A DNA stretch of 64,000 bases from Methylumidiphilus sp963753955. GTDB lineage: Bacteria > Pseudomonadota > Gammaproteobacteria > Methylococcales > Methylococcaceae. Below are positions 44,007 to 52,538 of this stretch, one piece after another (positions within the stretch are counted from its first letter, which is position 1; each line of letters starts with the position of its first letter). The translations under genes were made by a program, and so were the position numbers. The stretch covers positions 196,057-260,056 of the forward strand of contig CAVWEM010000014.1 in NCBI GenBank assembly GCA_963753955.1, read 5' to 3'. Below the pieces are notes generated by a model. That model was not told the DNA's origin. It did not search any database and saw nothing but the letters and a program-made list of their open reading frames with translations.

Positions 44007-44663
44007 ATGAAAAAGAAAGCTTTGACAGGATTGGCAATAGGATTATTTTTTGCTGTTGGCATCTCAACAGCACAGGCTACAGTTATAAATTTCTCTGGTT
44101 TCTCAGCAGTTGGAACCGGTTTCAGCAATCTGGGAAACTCCGTTACACAGGACGGTTTTAAGTTTACTTCAAATACTATTGGGGTCTGGCAGGATAGCAG
44201 TCCTAACCATCCGACTGGCGGCACTTCAAGCACATCGCTCTTGGAATACACTGCCTATATGGGAACAACTATCTCTGAGATAAATAATAGCCCATTCCAG
44301 TTGAATGTTATTGACTTGGCACCATGGGGAACCGGTCAGATTGGTACTATGAATGTTACGTTTTTAGGAACCAAATCTGATAGCTCAACAGTCCAACAAA
44401 CATTTACTGTGGATAATAATGGCGGATCAACACCTGTCCTCCAACACTTTATTTTCAGTGGGTTTACAGACGTTGTTGGTGTGTCATTCACCCAAGGTGC
44501 GTATTCGAATAGTGCTGCTTATCAGTTTAACAATCTGATTGTTAATGACAATCAGATTAATCAAGCCTCGGTCCCTGAACCAGCTACCATGCTCCTCTTC
44601 GGCATCGGCATGGCTGGTTTGGTAGGTTTCAGAATCAAGAAAGAAAAATATATTTCCACTTAA
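44007..44663 (+). CDS. PEP-CTERM sorting-domain protein (AT-rich)
   Basis: 218 residues. Signal peptide MKKKALTGLAIGLFFAVGIS then TAQA, a beta-rich, Thr/Ser/Asn-rich body (NFSGFSAVGTGFSNLGNSVT), and a C-terminal VPEPATMLLFGIGMAGLVGF followed by RIKKEK, the PEP-CTERM sorting signal. Exosortase would cleave it for export to the surface or matrix. ATG 44007 has GGAG 8 bases upstream; 44001 is too close. Its base composition is clearly more AT-rich than the neighbouring core genes, suggesting recent acquisition. Bordered on the right by an IS1111-group element. Confidence 0.88.
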   Translation: MKKKALTGLAIGLFFAVGISTAQATVINFSGFSAVGTGFSNLGNSVTQDGFKFTSNTIGVWQDSSPNHPTGGTSSTSLLEYTAYMGTTISEINNSPFQLNVIDLAPWGTGQIGTMNVTFLGTKSDSSTVQQTFTVDNNGGSTPVLQHFIFSGFTDVVGVSFTQGAYSNSAAYQFNNLIVNDNQINQASVPEPATMLLFGIGMAGLVGFRIKKEKYIST

Positions 44664-44779
44664 CATACTCGCTTACCAGGCCGTTCCAGCGCACCCGCGC
44701 CACGAAGAGACTTGTTCTTTTCGCGTTTTGTGGAGTGGCGCGGAGCGTCGAACGCAGGCGTTAAGACCGTAGTGAGGGG

Positions 44780-44968
44780 ATGGACTCCTCCCGCCCCCAA
44801 TCGGCATCGAAACTGCCAGAATAGAGGGGCGAACCCATTCCATCCACCGGGCAGAAGGAATCCGAACCATGAATGATGGGATGGACTCCTCCCGCCCCTA
44901 AATCGGCATCTGAAGTGCCAGAATGGAGGGTCTGAAAAACCCATTCACGAGCCAGAGGAGTCCAGAAC
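44780..44968 (+). repeat. Tandem duplicate of the IS1111-group left end
   Basis: Two ~100-base units, each beginning ATGGACTCCTCCCGCCCC and continuing with AATCGGCATC, TGCCAGAAT and a purine-rich end before an ATG. They differ at many positions. The second leads into the transposase; the first ends in a dead ATG (atgaatgat). Reads as an old left end followed by a new one. Confidence 0.75.
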
Positions 44969-46042
44969 ATGAACACTACCACCGTTGCGGTCGATTTGGC
45001 AAAGTCAGTTTTTGAACTGGCGGTCTCGGACGGCCAGGGGCGCGTCACCGAGCGCAAGCGCCTGTCGCGGGAGGCCTTTTCCCGCTTCTTCGTCAACCGC
45101 CCGCCGTGCCGGATCGTCATGGAGGCCTGCGGCACGGCGCATTATTGGGCGCGGACGTTCCAGGCGCTGGGCCATGAAGTCAAACTGTTGCCGCCACAGC
45201 ATGTGCGGCCTTATGTGCGCCGCAACAAAACCGACCGCGCCGACGCTTCCGCGCTGTTGGAGGCCGACCGCTGCGGCGACATCCTGCCGGTGCCGGTCAA
45301 GTCCGAAGGCCAGCAGGCCTTGCAGGGGCTGCACCGCGTCCGCAGCGGCTGGATGGCGACGCGCACGGCGCGGATCAACGAGGTGCGCGGCCTGCTGCGC
45401 GAGTTCGGCTTCGACCTGCCGCAAGGCCCCTCGGCGGTGATGGGGCGGGTGCCGGGCTGGCTGGCCGACGAGGAAAGCAAAATCCCGCCCGCCTTGCGCA
45501 CGGCCCTGTCCGAGGTCATGGCGGAGATCGCCGAGCTTGAGGCCCGCGTCGAAAAGCTGGAAAAGCAGTTGCGGCAGGAGGCGAAGCAGCGGCCCGCCGC
45601 GCAAAAGCTGATGGCCGTGCCGGGCATCGGGCTGCTGACCGCCACCGCCCTGGTCGCCGCCGTCGGCGGCATGGAGGCGTTCCGCGACGGGCGGCACCTC
45701 GCCGCCTGGCTCGGCCTGACGCCGAAGGAGTCCAGCAGCGGCTTCAAGCGCAAGCTCGGCAGGATCAGCAAGCGCGGCGACCCGTACCTGCGCACCCTGC
45801 TCGTCCATGGCGCGAGGTCGGCGCTCAACGCCGCCATGGTGAAGCTCGCCGCCGGCAAGGCGCTGACCCGGCTGCAACGCTGGGCGGTCGAGCTGGCCGC
45901 CCGCGTCGGCCACAACAAGGCCGCCACCGCGCTGGCCAACAAGCTGGCCCGCATCGCGTTCGCCGTCGTCCGGCAGGGGCGCGAGTTCGACGGCGACTTT
46001 GTCCCGGACTTGCCGAAGGCGGCGGCATCGCAGGCTGCTTAA
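44969..46042 (+). CDS. IS110-family (IS1111 group) transposase
   Basis: 357 residues. N-terminal RuvC-like DEDD domain: VAVDLAKSVFELAVSDGQGR, the Glu in CRIVMEACGTAHYWARTF, and RRNKTDRADASALLEADRCG. Then a coiled-coil (about 185-215) and the C-terminal transposase_20 domain LMAVPGIGLLTATALVAAVG, with the catalytic serine region GRISKRGDPYLRTLLVHGAR. These enzymes act with a structured RNA encoded in the element. Uninterrupted. Confidence 0.92.
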   Translation: MNTTTVAVDLAKSVFELAVSDGQGRVTERKRLSREAFSRFFVNRPPCRIVMEACGTAHYWARTFQALGHEVKLLPPQHVRPYVRRNKTDRADASALLEADRCGDILPVPVKSEGQQALQGLHRVRSGWMATRTARINEVRGLLREFGFDLPQGPSAVMGRVPGWLADEESKIPPALRTALSEVMAEIAELEARVEKLEKQLRQEAKQRPAAQKLMAVPGIGLLTATALVAAVGGMEAFRDGRHLAAWLGLTPKESSSGFKRKLGRISKRGDPYLRTLLVHGARSALNAAMVKLAAGKALTRLQRWAVELAARVGHNKAATALANKLARIAFAVVRQGREFDGDFVPDLPKAAASQAA

Positions 46043-46311
46043 ACACGATGGCCGCCTGAGCTTATTTGTAAACGATTAAACACCGAGTTCCCAACCAGGT
46101 TTGCGAGCGAGAGACTCGACAGTCATGGCGCAACAGGTCGGACCGGTACGGGGAAAAGCCGATAACTCGCCCGGCCAAAAAGCCGCTGGAACGATAGGCA
46201 CCCAGTACGCGGATTCCATGAAGGCCCGGAGGCATATCCTTCAACAAGGCCGGATATACGACTGCAACTGACCTTAAAAGCGTCCGATTGAAGAGATCCC
46301 ACTTGCGAATA
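46043..46311 (+). ncRNA. Putative bridge-RNA region of the IS1111-group element
   Basis: About 270 bases without a supported gene between the transposase stop and the right inverted repeat. In IS1111-group elements the guide (bridge or seek) RNA is encoded in this 3' non-coding end. I have not derived a secondary structure by hand, so the RNA's limits are not known. The call rests on position and family knowledge. Confidence 0.45.
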
Positions 46312-46324
46312 GGGAGGAGTCCAT

Positions 46325-47028
46325 ATACGCGGGTTAGGCATGGATGCCATAACCCGCCATTCCTCAAAGTCGGCAGGTTACAACGTCCCTGTTTAACCCG
46401 CCCAACGCGGGCTTGCCGGTCACACCGCTTAGGCTGGTAACGCTGGATTGCCGGATCTCCCCCTACGATTTCCGCCAAGTCGGCATGGTGTGAGCTGGCA
46501 AGCTGCTTGCGCTTTTCGTTCGCCTTGCTTGTGTCGGTCGGGTGCACGGCGGCAAGGTTCGGGTTGCCAAGCTTTGCTCCCCTCGCCTTGGTCGCGCCAA
46601 GCCATGTAGGGTGCGCACAGCACACCTTAACGGATGCCAAATACCACGCCGATATGGATTCTGGCAGCAATATTGCCGACATCGACAAACCTACCGAAAC
46701 AATTCGCTATCGTGAACTAGCCTGATAGGGTGGGTAAACCGCTCTATCGTTTGCCCACGCGGATATTTGACATTGGCCCATAAGCAGATTAAGGAGGCTA
46801 TTCTTGAAACCAACAGGGCCATAGGACGTGCTGAGGAACGAAGCGCATCGTTCGCGCAACTCGATTGATGCGCCTCCTTCGTCGGCACATCCTATGCGGG
46901 CTTGGGAAATAAGCAAAATTGGATTTACGTCGCCCCCGTCATCTCCCGGAGGGAGGGGCTTGATCCGGCCATCTCCCGCAGGGAAAGCGAGCTGGGCAGA
47001 GACGTCCCGTCCGTCCAGCCCGGAAAGA
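46325..47028. other. Repeat-rich intergenic DNA, no supported gene
   Basis: About 700 bases with several short palindromic stretches: TGGGTAAAC / GTTTGCCCA around 46733-46761, the larger inverted repeat at 46820-46896, and the phrase GTAGGGTGCGCACAGCACACC near 46606. Such sequences resemble scattered intergenic repeats. I see no convincing coding frame. Confidence 0.5.
46820..46896. repeat. Imperfect inverted repeat (REP/MITE-like)
   Basis: The left arm CATAGGACGTGCTGAGGAAC continuing to GCGCATC pairs with a right arm GATGCGCCTCCTTCGTCGGC continuing to ACATCCTATG. The arms are about 30 bases with a few mismatches around a ~20-base loop. No gene lies inside. Possibly a small non-autonomous mobile repeat. 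Confidence 0.65.
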
Positions 47029-47511
47029 TCAGTGGTGATGCCCGCCCGGCCCGTGCACATGCCCGTGGGCCAGTTCTTCCGCCGTCGCGTCACGGACTTC
47101 GGTCACTTTGACATCGAAATTCAGAGTTTGCCCAGACATGGGGTGGTTGCCGTCGAGGATGACCATATCGTCCTGGATTTCCAGAACGGTGACCAGTTGC
47201 CCGCCGTCGGGGCTTTCGGTGTGGAACTGCATGCCGGGCAGGATTTCATCGACGCCATGGAAGGCTTCCTTCGGCACGGCCTGGATCAAGCTGTCGTCGC
47301 GCAGGCCGTAGCCCTCCTCTGGCGGAATGCTGACCTTGAGGGTGTCCCCGGCGGATTTGCCGACGAGGGCGTTTTCCAGCCCTGGGATGATATTGCCCTC
47401 GCCATGGATGTAGGCCAAAGGCGCGTGGCCCTCAGAGCTATCGATGACTTCGCCGTCGTCGTTGGTGAGGGTGTAATGGATGAAAACCACTTTCTGGGTC
47501 GAAACCAGCAT
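47029..47511 (-). CDS. slyD: FKBP-type peptidyl-prolyl isomerase SlyD
   Basis: 160 residues. FKBP core split by the SlyD insert-in-flap domain: VVFIHYTLTNDDGEVIDSSE, PLAYIHGEGNIIPGLENALV, then SIPPEEGYGLRDDSLIQAV, closing with VTVLEIQDDMVILDGNHPMS and GQTLNFDVKVTEVRDA. The C-terminal tail ends HGHVHGPGGHHH, a metal-binding (nickel, zinc) extension shorter than in E. coli. Acts as a folding helper and in metal delivery. The start at 47511 is MLVSTQKVV. Confidence 0.93.
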   Translation of the reverse strand: MLVSTQKVVFIHYTLTNDDGEVIDSSEGHAPLAYIHGEGNIIPGLENALVGKSAGDTLKVSIPPEEGYGLRDDSLIQAVPKEAFHGVDEILPGMQFHTESPDGGQLVTVLEIQDDMVILDGNHPMSGQTLNFDVKVTEVRDATAEELAHGHVHGPGGHHH

Positions 47512-47576
47512 GTCATAAGCCTTTGGAATGAGTTAAAAAAAGCGCATGATAGCGGTTTTTCCGAGAACCCGATAGC

Positions 47577-48665
47577 ATGAGAGCGAGCGAGAATACTTCG
47601 ACCCGATTGCCCGCCATGAGCGGGCGGGAGCGTTACCTGCCCGACTTCCAAAGCCTGGCGACGACTTTCCTGTTGCTGTTGCTGGGGCAGTTGCTTGCGT
47701 TCATGTATACCCTGGCTGCGGTTGATTCGCCGGCAAGGTTCTGGTCTGAGCTGGGCCTGAATTCCCTGTTCATCCTATGGATCGTCTTGGTCAGCCAGGC
47801 GACGTTGGCCATCGCAGCCAAACGCTTGGACCGAATGCAAGCGGTGGAGGCGGGATTGTGCGTTTTCATCGTGGTGGTGGTGGTGAGCCTGCTAATGACT
47901 TATATGGATCATGTCTTGTCCGAGGAACTCGGCCTGCCCTTGGCCATGCGTAGAGAAAAGCTATTGTTCCAGTCACTGGACAATGCCATCCTGGCCGGGC
48001 TGGTGACGGCGGTAAGTTTGCGTTATCAATATGTCCAATATCTGCGCCGACTTCAGGCCAGGGCCGAGGGTGCCGCCCGGCTGGAGGCTTTGCAAGCACG
48101 GATGAAGCCGCATTTCCTCTTCAACAGTTTGAATGCCATCGCCAGCCTGATCCGTCGCAACCCAGTCTTGGCCGAGGAGTTGATCTTGGATCTGGCTGAA
48201 CTTTTCCGTGCGATATTGCGCAAAGACATCCAGTTGGCCACACTGGAAGAAGAGTTTTTGTTGTCGCGCCAATATTTGAATATCGAACAGCAGCGACTTG
48301 GCGGGCGTTTGCGCGTGGCCTGGACGCTGGACGAAGATCTTTTGGGGGCGCTGATTCCGCCATTAAGCCTGCAACCGCTGCTCGAAAACGCCATCCATCA
48401 TGGGGTCGAACCTTCGGCGAACGGCGGAACCTTGGAAATCACCTGCCAACCCTACAAAAAGAATAAGATCCTCCTGACCGTACGCAATTCGCTGCCGGAC
48501 AATGGTGAACGGACGGAGCGTCCGGGCAATCGGATCGCGCTGGAAAATATCCGGCTACGCCTGCAAAGTTTTTTTGGCGAAGAAGGCAAGCTGACGGTCA
48601 GCATGGTCGAGGGCTTTTATCATGCGCGCATCATCATTCCCCATACCACGGAGGCAGTCCTGTGA
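47577..48665 (+). CDS. algZ: LytS/AlgZ-type sensor histidine kinase
   Basis: 362 residues. Four hydrophobic segments in about 30-140 form the membrane sensor. The His_kinase domain has the phospho-accepting His in MKPHFLFNSLNAIASLIRRN near residue 181, and the ATPase domain has PPLSLQPLLENAIHHGVEPS and IALENIRLRLQSFFGEEGKL. It overlaps the response-regulator gene by 4 bases. The pair sits immediately upstream of hemCD, the same arrangement as algZ-algR-hemC-hemD in pseudomonads. The signal sensed is not evident. Confidence 0.88.
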   Translation: MRASENTSTRLPAMSGRERYLPDFQSLATTFLLLLLGQLLAFMYTLAAVDSPARFWSELGLNSLFILWIVLVSQATLAIAAKRLDRMQAVEAGLCVFIVVVVVSLLMTYMDHVLSEELGLPLAMRREKLLFQSLDNAILAGLVTAVSLRYQYVQYLRRLQARAEGAARLEALQARMKPHFLFNSLNAIASLIRRNPVLAEELILDLAELFRAILRKDIQLATLEEEFLLSRQYLNIEQQRLGGRLRVAWTLDEDLLGALIPPLSLQPLLENAIHHGVEPSANGGTLEITCQPYKKNKILLTVRNSLPDNGERTERPGNRIALENIRLRLQSFFGEEGKLTVSMVEGFYHARIIIPHTTEAVL

Positions 48666-49414
48666 GAATCCTGCTGGCCGATGACGAGGCGCTGTCCCGC
48701 GAGCGGCTGCGCGATCTGTTGCAAGACTTAGGCGGTGGCATTGACATAATCGGCGAAGCCGTGAACGGCTTGGAGGCGCTGAACCTGGCCATCAGGCTAA
48801 GGCCCGACGTGGTGTTGCTGGACATCAACATGCCGGGCATGGACGGCCTCCGCTGCGCGCGCGAGTTGGCGCGCTTGCACGAGGGGCCGGCTGTGGTGTT
48901 TGTCACGGCGCATGACGATTTCGCCCTGCAAGCCTTCGAGGTGGCCGCCTGCGATTATCTCCTCAAGCCGGTGCGCGGGGAACGCTTGGCCGCCGCCTTG
49001 GCGAGGACGCGACGGTTCACCCAAGGCCACTGGGAACGGCTGGACGCGCAGCTACCCCAGGCGGGTGCCACACGAGACTACATTTGCGCCCAGCGTTCTG
49101 GCGAGATCAAATTGATTCCCGTCGTGGAGATACTCTATTTCCAAGCCGATCAAAAATACACCACCCTCAAGACTCTGACCGGCGAGGCCTTGATCGAGGA
49201 CAGTTTGAAATCCCTGGAGCAGGCGTTCGGGGAGCGTTTTGTGCGCATCCATCGCAGTGCGCTGGTCGCCACAGGCTGCATTGAGCGGCTGGAAAAAGGC
49301 GACGGAGGGGGCGGAAGCTTATGGCTGCGCGGACTGCGCGAGCCACTGGAAGTCAGCCGCCGTTGCCTGCCCCTGTTGCGTACCCGGTTGAAACAGATGG
49401 GCTCGTCCGTTTGA
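48662..49414 (+). CDS. algR: LytTR-family response regulator (AlgR-like)
   Basis: 250 residues from a GTG start that overlaps the kinase stop. Receiver domain with the phosphorylation Asp in VVLLDINMPGMDGLRCARE (about residue 58) and the Lys in CDYLLKPVRGERLAAALAR. A LytTR DNA-binding domain follows (IPVVEILYFQADQKYTTLKT, and FVRIHRSALVATGCIERLEK). AlgR regulates alginate, type IV pili and other surface traits in Pseudomonas; targets here are unknown. Confidence 0.88.
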   Translation: MRILLADDEALSRERLRDLLQDLGGGIDIIGEAVNGLEALNLAIRLRPDVVLLDINMPGMDGLRCARELARLHEGPAVVFVTAHDDFALQAFEVAACDYLLKPVRGERLAAALARTRRFTQGHWERLDAQLPQAGATRDYICAQRSGEIKLIPVVEILYFQADQKYTTLKTLTGEALIEDSLKSLEQAFGERFVRIHRSALVATGCIERLEKGDGGGGSLWLRGLREPLEVSRRCLPLLRTRLKQMGSSV

Positions 49415-49482
49415 GCCTCCGTTGGTGGGCCGGATGATCTGTTACAATGGAGCCATTTTAACGGCTCAGGAAAACCCGACCC

Positions 49483-50409
49483 ATGGCTCTGGAAGTCATC
49501 CGCATCGCTACCCGCAAGAGCCCTTTGGCCCTGTGGCAGGCGGAACATGTCGCGCAACGGCTGCGCACGGCTTTTCCTGGACTGGCCACCGAGCTGGTGA
49601 CGATGGTCACGCGTGGCGACAAGCTGCTTGATGCCCCGCTGGCGAAAGTGGGCGGCAAGGGGCTATTCGTGAAGGAGTTGGAGCAAGGCATGCTGGGCGG
49701 AATGGCGGATATCGCCGTCCACTCGATGAAAGACGTTCCGGTGGAGTTCCCGGAGGGCTTGCGCCTCGCCGCTATACTGAAGCGTGAAGATCCACGTGAC
49801 GCCCTAGTTTCCAACCGCTACCCTTCATTTCAGGCGTTGCCCCCCCATGCGAAAATAGGCACTTCCAGTCTGCGTCGGCAATGTCAGCTCCGGGAGCGTC
49901 TGCCCGGATGCGAGATTCTCAGCCTGCGCGGCAATGTGAACACGCGCCTTGCCAAACTCGACGCAGGGGAGTTCGACGCCATCGTGCTGGCTGCGGCCGG
50001 ACTCAAGCGACTGGGCTTTGACGCTTGCATCACTGAGATCCTGCCGCCGGAAGCCAGTTTGCCGGCCATGGGCCAGGGTGCCATCGGCGTCGAATGCCGC
50101 GCCGACGATGCGCGTATGGATCAATGGCTGCGCAGCCTGCATGACGAGGAAACGGCCCTGCGGGTGACTGCTGAACGGGCCATGAACGAGCGCCTGCAAG
50201 GTGGTTGCCAAGTGCCCATCGCAGGCTTCGCCGAATTGGAAAATGGCAGGCTCAGGTTGCGTGGACTCGTCGGCTCGCCCGACGGAAGGCAGATGATCCG
50301 TGGGGAAATCACCGGCTCTAGCGAAAATGCGAGAGAACTCGGCATCGCTCTGGCCGAAGAATTGCTCGGCAAGGGTGCCGGCCGTATCCTGCGTGAACTT
50401 TACGCTTAA
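49483..50409 (+). CDS. hemC: Porphobilinogen deaminase (hydroxymethylbilane synthase)
   Basis: 308 residues, standard length. Condenses four porphobilinogens into hydroxymethylbilane in tetrapyrrole synthesis. Conserved regions: IRIATRKSPLALWQAEHVAQ at the N-terminus, KVGGKGLFVKELEQGMLGGM, DIAVHSMKDVPVEFPEGL, GTSSLRRQCQLRERLPGCEI, and the dipyrromethane-cofactor cysteine in NERLQGGCQVPIAGFAELEN. Followed by hemD after 4 bases. Confidence 0.96.
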   Translation: MALEVIRIATRKSPLALWQAEHVAQRLRTAFPGLATELVTMVTRGDKLLDAPLAKVGGKGLFVKELEQGMLGGMADIAVHSMKDVPVEFPEGLRLAAILKREDPRDALVSNRYPSFQALPPHAKIGTSSLRRQCQLRERLPGCEILSLRGNVNTRLAKLDAGEFDAIVLAAAGLKRLGFDACITEILPPEASLPAMGQGAIGVECRADDARMDQWLRSLHDEETALRVTAERAMNERLQGGCQVPIAGFAELENGRLRLRGLVGSPDGRQMIRGEITGSSENARELGIALAEELLGKGAGRILRELYA

Positions 50410-50413
50410 AGCG

Positions 50414-51211
50414 ATGTCGGTTCTGCCTGCGGGTTTTGGCGTTCTGGTGACCCGGCCTGTTGGGCAAGCCGAGGCCTTGTGCCGGTTGATCGAAGACGGC
50501 GGCGGCACGGCCATACGCCTGCCCTTGCTGGCAATCGAAACCGCCACATGCGATAGCGAAGGTGCGCAATGCCTAGGACGGCTGGAAAATCTGGATTGGC
50601 TGGTTTTTGTCAGCCCCAACGCCGTGCGTTGCGCCTTTGAATTGAGCGGCCCGCAATGGCTGGCGGGCAGCCGGGCGAAAATCGCCGCCATCGGACGGGC
50701 TACCGCAAGATCGCTCGCCGAAAGGGGCGTAGCGGTAGACCTGAAGCCAAAACAGCAGTTTAATAGCGAAGCGCTGCTGGCCGAGTCGGCTTTTGCGGAA
50801 GTTTCCGGGCGCAGATTCCTGATCGTACGCGGCGTCGGCGGACGGGAACTATTGTCCGAGACCTTGCGGTCACGCGGTGGGCTTGTGGAATATGCCGAGG
50901 TTTACCGGCGTATCCCGTCCAAACCGGACGACATGGCTGGATTGCTGGCGCTTTGGCGGGCAGGCGGCATAGGCGTCGTGACGCTGACCAATGGTGAAGC
51001 CCTAGCCAACCTATCGCAATTGATGGCGGGAAGCGGCTTGGAATTGCTGCTGCAAACGCCCATGGTCGTGATCGGCGAGCGCCTGGCACAGCATGCCCGT
51101 GCCGCTGGCTACGCCCAGGTGATCGCGGCAGAGGCAAGCGACGCGGATATTTTCGATGCGGTGATCCGCATCGGGCGGACACTTATCAACACACACCAAC
51201 CACGGGGATAG
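50414..51211 (+). CDS. hemD: Uroporphyrinogen-III synthase
   Basis: 265 residues. Closes hydroxymethylbilane into uroporphyrinogen III. The family is weakly conserved; visible hallmarks are GVLVTRPVGQAEALCRLIED at the start, LDWLVFVSPNAVRCAFEL, RFLIVRGVGGRELLSETLRS with GLVEYAEVYRR, and VVTLTNGEALANLSQLM near the end. Start ATG 50414, 4 bases after the hemC stop; a longer open frame inside hemC is not used. Part of hemCDXY. Confidence 0.93.
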   Translation: MSVLPAGFGVLVTRPVGQAEALCRLIEDGGGTAIRLPLLAIETATCDSEGAQCLGRLENLDWLVFVSPNAVRCAFELSGPQWLAGSRAKIAAIGRATARSLAERGVAVDLKPKQQFNSEALLAESAFAEVSGRRFLIVRGVGGRELLSETLRSRGGLVEYAEVYRRIPSKPDDMAGLLALWRAGGIGVVTLTNGEALANLSQLMAGSGLELLLQTPMVVIGERLAQHARAAGYAQVIAAEASDADIFDAVIRIGRTLINTHQPRG

Positions 51212-51215
51212 AGCA

Positions 51216-52538
51216 TTGGTCGACGAGGATAAAAATTTCACGCCGGATGCGGAGCAAGATTTCGTAACGGCGGACATCGGGGATCCCGGTGCGGAAAAGG
51301 CCCTCAAGAACAAGAAAAGCGGCGCAGGCGCATGGCTGGGTTACGGTGCCCTGGTGTTTGTGCTGATCCTCGTTGGCGCGGGGGTTTTCCTGTTGCACGA
51401 ATTGCGCTCGCAACAAGAGAGCCTGGGCAGCGGGCTGGACAAGGGTGACAAGCGGGTCCTGGACATGCAAGGCCAGATCAGCCGGTTGGAAGCCGATTTG
51501 CAGACGATCCATCAGCAGCTTGTCAACGTGCAGACGGACACGGTCACGGAAAAATCCGATTTCGAGCGTGAAATCCACCAGGAAGACTCCGCGTTGACTG
51601 CCCAGCTTGAAGCCTTGCGCACCGACTTCGGCAGATCCATCCAGCACATCCAGCGGCAGTTGAACCAGACCCGTGGCGACATCATGGTGGCGGACGCCGA
51701 ATACCTACTCAGCGTCGCCAACCAAAAGCTGCATCTGGTGGGCGATGTCAAAGCAGTGATTGCCATGATGGAGGCCGCCGACCAACGCCTGCATGACAGC
51801 GGCGACCCCGCCGCCTTCAAGGTGCGCGAAGCTTTGGCGGAGGAAATCAACCTGCTCAAGGGGTTCACCCCCCCGGATATCGTCGGCGTTTCAGCAAAGC
51901 TGCTGGTCATCGAGACTAAAGTCAAAGAACTCCCCCTGTTCCTGCCCCATGCCGACCGTTCGAAAGAGGATCATCAGCCGACGGCCCAGGCTGTCAGCCC
52001 CGAGGCCGAAAAGAAAGACAAAGGCTGGCAGGCTTCTGTGGTGGAGAGTCTGAAGGGCTTGGTCACAATCCGCCGCACCGACAAGCCAGTGCAGGCCGTC
52101 CTCCTTCCCGAGGAAGTGGCGGGGCTGCGGCAAGTGATGCTGCTTAAGCTGGAAATGAGCCGTGCGGCCCTGCTGCGTGGCGACGACGAACTGTACAAGG
52201 CCAATATGGATTCAGCCTTGACTTGGCTGGCGGAGAATTTCGACACCGAGGCGGGGCTGACCCAGGGCATTTCTGAGGAACTCAAGGGTTTGCAAGGGTT
52301 GCAACTCCATGTGCCGCTCCCCGATGTCAGCAAGTCTCTGAGCCTGTTGCGCAACATCGAAAAACTGCGGCTAGATGCCGAAAAAGGACATCCGGCCAAG
52401 CAGGAGAAAACCGGCAAGCCCGAAACAGCCCCAGAAGCGGTACCCTTGCCTCCGGCCCCGAAACTTCCCCAGGGACTGCCCGGCACCGGTGGCCTGCCGG
52501 TGGCTGAACCCTTGCCTGAAGAGGGAGCCAAGCAGTGA
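51216..52538 (+). CDS. hemX: HemX-family membrane protein
   Basis: 440 residues. A short acidic N-terminus, one transmembrane helix at about 43-63 (WLGYGALVFVLILVGAGVFL), then a long coiled-coil periplasmic region (about 75-140, with QISRLEADLQTIHQQLVNVQ). The HemX domain follows with NQTRGDIMVADAEYLLSVAN and VMLLKLEMSRAALLRGDDEL. A Pro/Glu-rich C-terminal tail ends it. HemX is conserved between hemD and hemY; its biochemical role is unclear. TTG start at 51216 with GGGG upstream. Overlaps hemY by 4 bases. Confidence 0.9.
   Translation: MVDEDKNFTPDAEQDFVTADIGDPGAEKALKNKKSGAGAWLGYGALVFVLILVGAGVFLLHELRSQQESLGSGLDKGDKRVLDMQGQISRLEADLQTIHQQLVNVQTDTVTEKSDFEREIHQEDSALTAQLEALRTDFGRSIQHIQRQLNQTRGDIMVADAEYLLSVANQKLHLVGDVKAVIAMMEAADQRLHDSGDPAAFKVREALAEEINLLKGFTPPDIVGVSAKLLVIETKVKELPLFLPHADRSKEDHQPTAQAVSPEAEKKDKGWQASVVESLKGLVTIRRTDKPVQAVLLPEEVAGLRQVMLLKLEMSRAALLRGDDELYKANMDSALTWLAENFDTEAGLTQGISEELKGLQGLQLHVPLPDVSKSLSLLRNIEKLRLDAEKGHPAKQEKTGKPETAPEAVPLPPAPKLPQGLPGTGGLPVAEPLPEEGAKQ

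Larger units (their letters stand above)
44780..46324 (+). mobile_element. IS110-family element, IS1111 group
   Basis: One transposase gene bracketed by the 13-bp inverted repeat ATGGACTCCTCCC (44780-44792, repeated at 44881-44893) and GGGAGGAGTCCAT (46312-46324). Subterminal inverted repeats of this sort mark the IS1111 group. The left end is present twice in tandem, 101 bases apart and diverged, so the element proper may begin near either copy. True tips lie a few bases outside the repeats. There is no simple target duplication, as expected for this family. Confidence 0.8.

Noticed and set aside
44780..44879. Second transposase gene start at the first IS1111-group left end
   Set aside because: The ATG after the first left-end copy (atgaatgat) is not followed by transposase sequence; it runs into the second left end.
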